A stretch of DNA of 9,166 nt from Lutibacter sp. UBA4458 (GTDB lineage: Bacteria > Bacteroidota > Bacteroidia > Flavobacteriales > Flavobacteriaceae): the NCBI GenBank assembly GCA_002390165.1, contig DGOU01000261.1, positions 41,037 through 50,202 on the forward strand, given 5' to 3'. This document shows, piece after piece, positions 6,746-9,166 of the stretch (positions within the stretch are counted from its first letter, which is position 1; the number at the start of each line of letters is the position of its first letter). The translations under genes were made by a program, and so were the position numbers. The notes under the pieces are model-generated. The model saw nothing but the letters and a program-made list of their open reading frames with translations, was not told where the DNA came from and ran no database searches.

Positions 6746-9166
6746 TTAATCTTCTAATCTAACGTCTAAACCTAAACCTTGAAGTTCATGCATTAATACG
6801 TTAAATGATTCTGGCAATCCAGGTTCTGGCATTTCATCTCCTTTAACAATTGCTTCATACGTTTTTGCTCTACCTATAACATCATCCGATTTTACGGTTA
6901 ACATTTCACGTAAGGTTGCAGATGCTCCATAAGCTTCTAATGCCCAAACTTCCATTTCACCTAAACGTTGACCACCCATTTGTGCTTTACCACCTAATGG
7001 TTGTTGCGTAATTAATGAATATGGGCCAATAGAACGTGCGTGCATTTTATCATCAATCATATGACCTAGTTTAATCATATAAATAACACCAACTGTTGCT
7101 TTTTGATCAAATCGTTGTCCTGTACCTCCATCATATAAATAAGTATGACCATATTCAGGTACACCAGCTTTATCTGTTAAATTGGTAATTTCTTCAATAG
7201 TTGCTCCATCAAAAATTGGAGTAGCAAATTTATTACCTAATCTTTGACCTGCCCAACCAAGAACAGTTTCATAAATTTGACCAATATTCATACGAGATGG
7301 TACACCAAGTGGATTTAATACAATATCAACAGGAGTTCCATCTTCTAAAAATGGCATATCTTCTTGACGAACAATACGAGCAACAATACCTTTATTACCG
7401 TGTCGACCAGCCATTTTATCACCAACTTTTAACTTACGTTTTTTAGCAATGTAAATTTTAGCTAATTTTAAAATTCCAGCAGGTAATTCATCCCCAACAG
7501 AAATAGTGAATTTTTCACGTCGTAATGAACCTTGTAAATCATTCACTTTAATTTTATAATTGTGAATTAATTCAGAAACTAATACATTCAAATGACTATC
7601 TGTAGTCCAAGTTCCTTTAGTTAAATGATTGTATTCTGGAACGGCATTTAACATTTTAAGAGTGAATTTTTTACCTTTTTGTAAAATTTCTTCTCCTAAA
7701 TCATTTAAAACTCCTTGAGAAGTTTTTCCACTAATTAACGTAAATAATTTTTCAATTAAAGCAGAACGTAATTCTTCAAATCTTGCTGTAAATTTACTTT
7801 CTAAAGTTGCAATGTTAACTTTATCTTGAGCTCTTTTGGTTTTATCCTTTACAACTCTTTCAAATAATTTTTTATCAATAACTACACCGTGTAATGAAGG
7901 AGAAGCTTTTAATGATGCATCTTTTACATCCCCAGCTTTATCTCCAAATATAGCTCTTAATAATTTTTCTTCAGGTGTTGGATCAGATTCTCCTTTTGGA
8001 GTAATTTTACCAATTAAAATATCACCAGGTTTAACTTCTGCACCAACTCTAATCATACCATTTTCATCCAAATCTTTGGTTGCTTCTTCAGAAACATTTG
8101 GTATATCATTAGTAAGTTCTTCAGCTCCTAATTTTGTGTCTCGTACATCTAAGGAATATTCATCAATATGAATGGATGTAAAAATATCTTCTTTTACAAC
8201 TTTTTCAGAAATTACAATCGCATCCTCAAAGTTATACCCTTTCCAAGGCATAAAGGCTACTTTCATATTTCTACCTAAAGCTAATTCACCAGCCTGAGTT
8301 GCATATCCTTCACATAATACCTGACCTTCTTCAACTCTATCTCCTTTTTTTACAATTGGTTTAAGGTTGATGGAAGTTCCTTGGTTTGTTTTTCTAAACT
8401 TAATTAAGCTGTAAGTTTTACTATCCCCATCAAAACTAACCATACGGTCTTCATCTGTTCTGTCATATTTAATGGTAATAGTATTTGCATCTACATATTC
8501 TATTTCTCCAGCACCTTCAGCATTCATTAAAATTCGAGAATCTTTAGCAACTCTACGTTCTAAACCTGTACCCACAATAGGAGAATCTGGTTTCATTAAT
8601 GGAACTGCCTGACGCATCATATTAGATCCCATTAATGCACGGTTGGCATCATCATGTTCCAAAAATGGAATTAAAGAAGCAGAAATAGATGCAATTTGAT
8701 TTGGGGCAACATCCATATAATTAACCGCAGATGGTTCAACTACAGGATAATCAGCTTCTTCTCTTGCAATAACTCTATCATTAACAAAATTACCTTCTTT
8801 ATCTAAAGGTAAATTAGATTGAGCAAATTTCATTCCTTCTTCTTCCTCTGCATTTAAATATTTTGGCTCTTCGCTTAAATTAACTTTACCTTCAGAAACT
8901 TCTCTGTAAGGTGTTTCTATAAAACCAAGATTATTTACTTTAGCATAAACTGCTAAAGATGAAATTAATCCAATATTCGGACCTTCAGGTGTTTCAATTG
9001 GACATAAACGACCATAATGAGTATAGTGAACATCACGAACCTCAAAACCAGCTCTTTCTCTAGATAAACCTCCAGGTCCTAATGCTGATAATCTTCTTTT
9101 ATGCGTAATCTCTGCTAATGGATTTGTTTGATCCATAAATTGAGATAAAGCATTTGTACCAAAGAA
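6746..9166 (-). CDS. rpoB: DNA-directed RNA polymerase subunit beta, C-terminal part (cut by window edge)
   Basis: The last 806 residues of the second-largest RNA polymerase subunit; the N-terminal part (roughly 460 residues or more) lies beyond the right edge. The first codon at 9166 corresponds to E. coli Phe505, so the window opens in the rifampicin-binding region: [20 protein letters not shown], then [13 protein letters not shown], down to about 9068. Then come the [13 protein letters not shown] motif, the flap-region motif [20 protein letters not shown] (about 7920-7985), the active-site motif [14 protein letters not shown] (7388-7429, with the lysines equivalent to E. coli Lys1065 and Lys1073), [13 protein letters not shown], and the C-terminal clamp segment [18 protein letters not shown]. 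It ends in LGLDVRLED, as expected for a full-length C terminus. The ATG at 9136 is an internal methionine (E. coli Met515), not a start: the frame continues upstream without a stop. Next in the operon is rpoC; the usual upstream ribosomal protein genes are outside the window. Confidence 0.98.
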   Translation of the reverse strand, partial: FFGTNALSQFMDQTNPLAEITHKRRLSALGPGGLSRERAGFEVRDVHYTHYGRLCPIETPEGPNIGLISSLAVYAKVNNLGFIETPYREVSEGKVNLSEEPKYLNAEEEEGMKFAQSNLPLDKEGNFVNDRVIAREEADYPVVEPSAVNYMDVAPNQIASISASLIPFLEHDDANRALMGSNMMRQAVPLMKPDSPIVGTGLERRVAKDSRILMNAEGAGEIEYVDANTITIKYDRTDEDRMVSFDGDSKTYSLIKFRKTNQGTSINLKPIVKKGDRVEEGQVLCEGYATQAGELALGRNMKVAFMPWKGYNFEDAIVISEKVVKEDIFTSIHIDEYSLDVRDTKLGAEELTNDIPNVSEEATKDLDENGMIRVGAEVKPGDILIGKITPKGESDPTPEEKLLRAIFGDKAGDVKDASLKASPSLHGVVIDKKLFERVVKDKTKRAQDKVNIATLESKFTARFEELRSALIEKLFTLISGKTSQGVLNDLGEEILQKGKKFTLKMLNAVPEYNHLTKGTWTTDSHLNVLVSELIHNYKIKVNDLQGSLRREKFTISVGDELPAGILKLAKIYIAKKRKLKVGDKMAGRHGNKGIVARIVRQEDMPFLEDGTPVDIVLNPLGVPSRMNIGQIYETVLGWAGQRLGNKFATPIFDGATIEEITNLTDKAGVPEYGHTYLYDGGTGQRFDQKATVGVIYMIKLGHMIDDKMHARSIGPYSLITQQPLGGKAQMGGQRLGEMEVWALEAYGASATLREMLTVKSDDVIGRAKTYEAIVKGDEMPEPGLPESFNVLMHELQGLGLDVRLED

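Noticed and set aside
7836..8171. 111-aa plus-strand open frame
   Set aside because: It is antisense to the conserved flap region of rpoB and is Ser/Leu/Phe-rich, as antisense shadows of AT-rich genes are.
9134..9136. ATG as the start of rpoB
   Set aside because: It encodes the Met of LSQFMDQ in the rifampicin region, and the frame continues open to the window edge with conserved residues ([10 protein letters not shown]).

Overview
The window is ordinary core-genome DNA from a low-GC member of the Bacteroidota, most likely the family Flavobacteriaceae; the genus cannot be named from this sequence. The lineage rests on five signs: the RNA polymerase sequences, a DUF3467 gene directly after rpoC, start sites with A/T-rich leaders and no Shine-Dalgarno motif, a TAnnTTTG-type promoter element, and a BtuB-like TonB-dependent receptor of the Bacteroidota type.

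All genes lie on the minus strand, so transcription runs from the right edge to the left. From 9166 down: the C-terminal two thirds of rpoB (beta subunit, cut by the window edge exactly at the start of the rifampicin-binding region); a 77-base spacer with a strong 13-bp hairpin; complete rpoC (beta-prime, 1425 aa from its likely start at 6668); after only 3 bases, a 104-aa DUF3467 protein; then a textbook intrinsic terminator (about 2032-2064) closing the transcription unit. A second unit follows: a probable -7 promoter element at 1993-2000, a 599-aa BtuB-like TonB-dependent outer membrane receptor, and after 37 bases the first 42 codons of a DUF962/Mpo1-like membrane protein that runs off the left edge.

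Functionally the right two thirds is the transcription core: beta and beta-prime together form the RNA polymerase active site, and every landmark residue checked is intact (the beta-prime NADFDGD aspartates, both zinc sites, trigger-loop histidine, beta active-site lysines and rifampicin-pocket residues). The left part is an envelope unit of uncertain substrate. No mobile element, CRISPR array, RNA gene or defence system is visible, and I found no convincing new system. The points most worth a second look are the tight coupling of an uncharacterised DUF3467 protein to rpoC and the hairpin between rpoB and rpoC. There is no gene-free stretch longer than about 110 bases.
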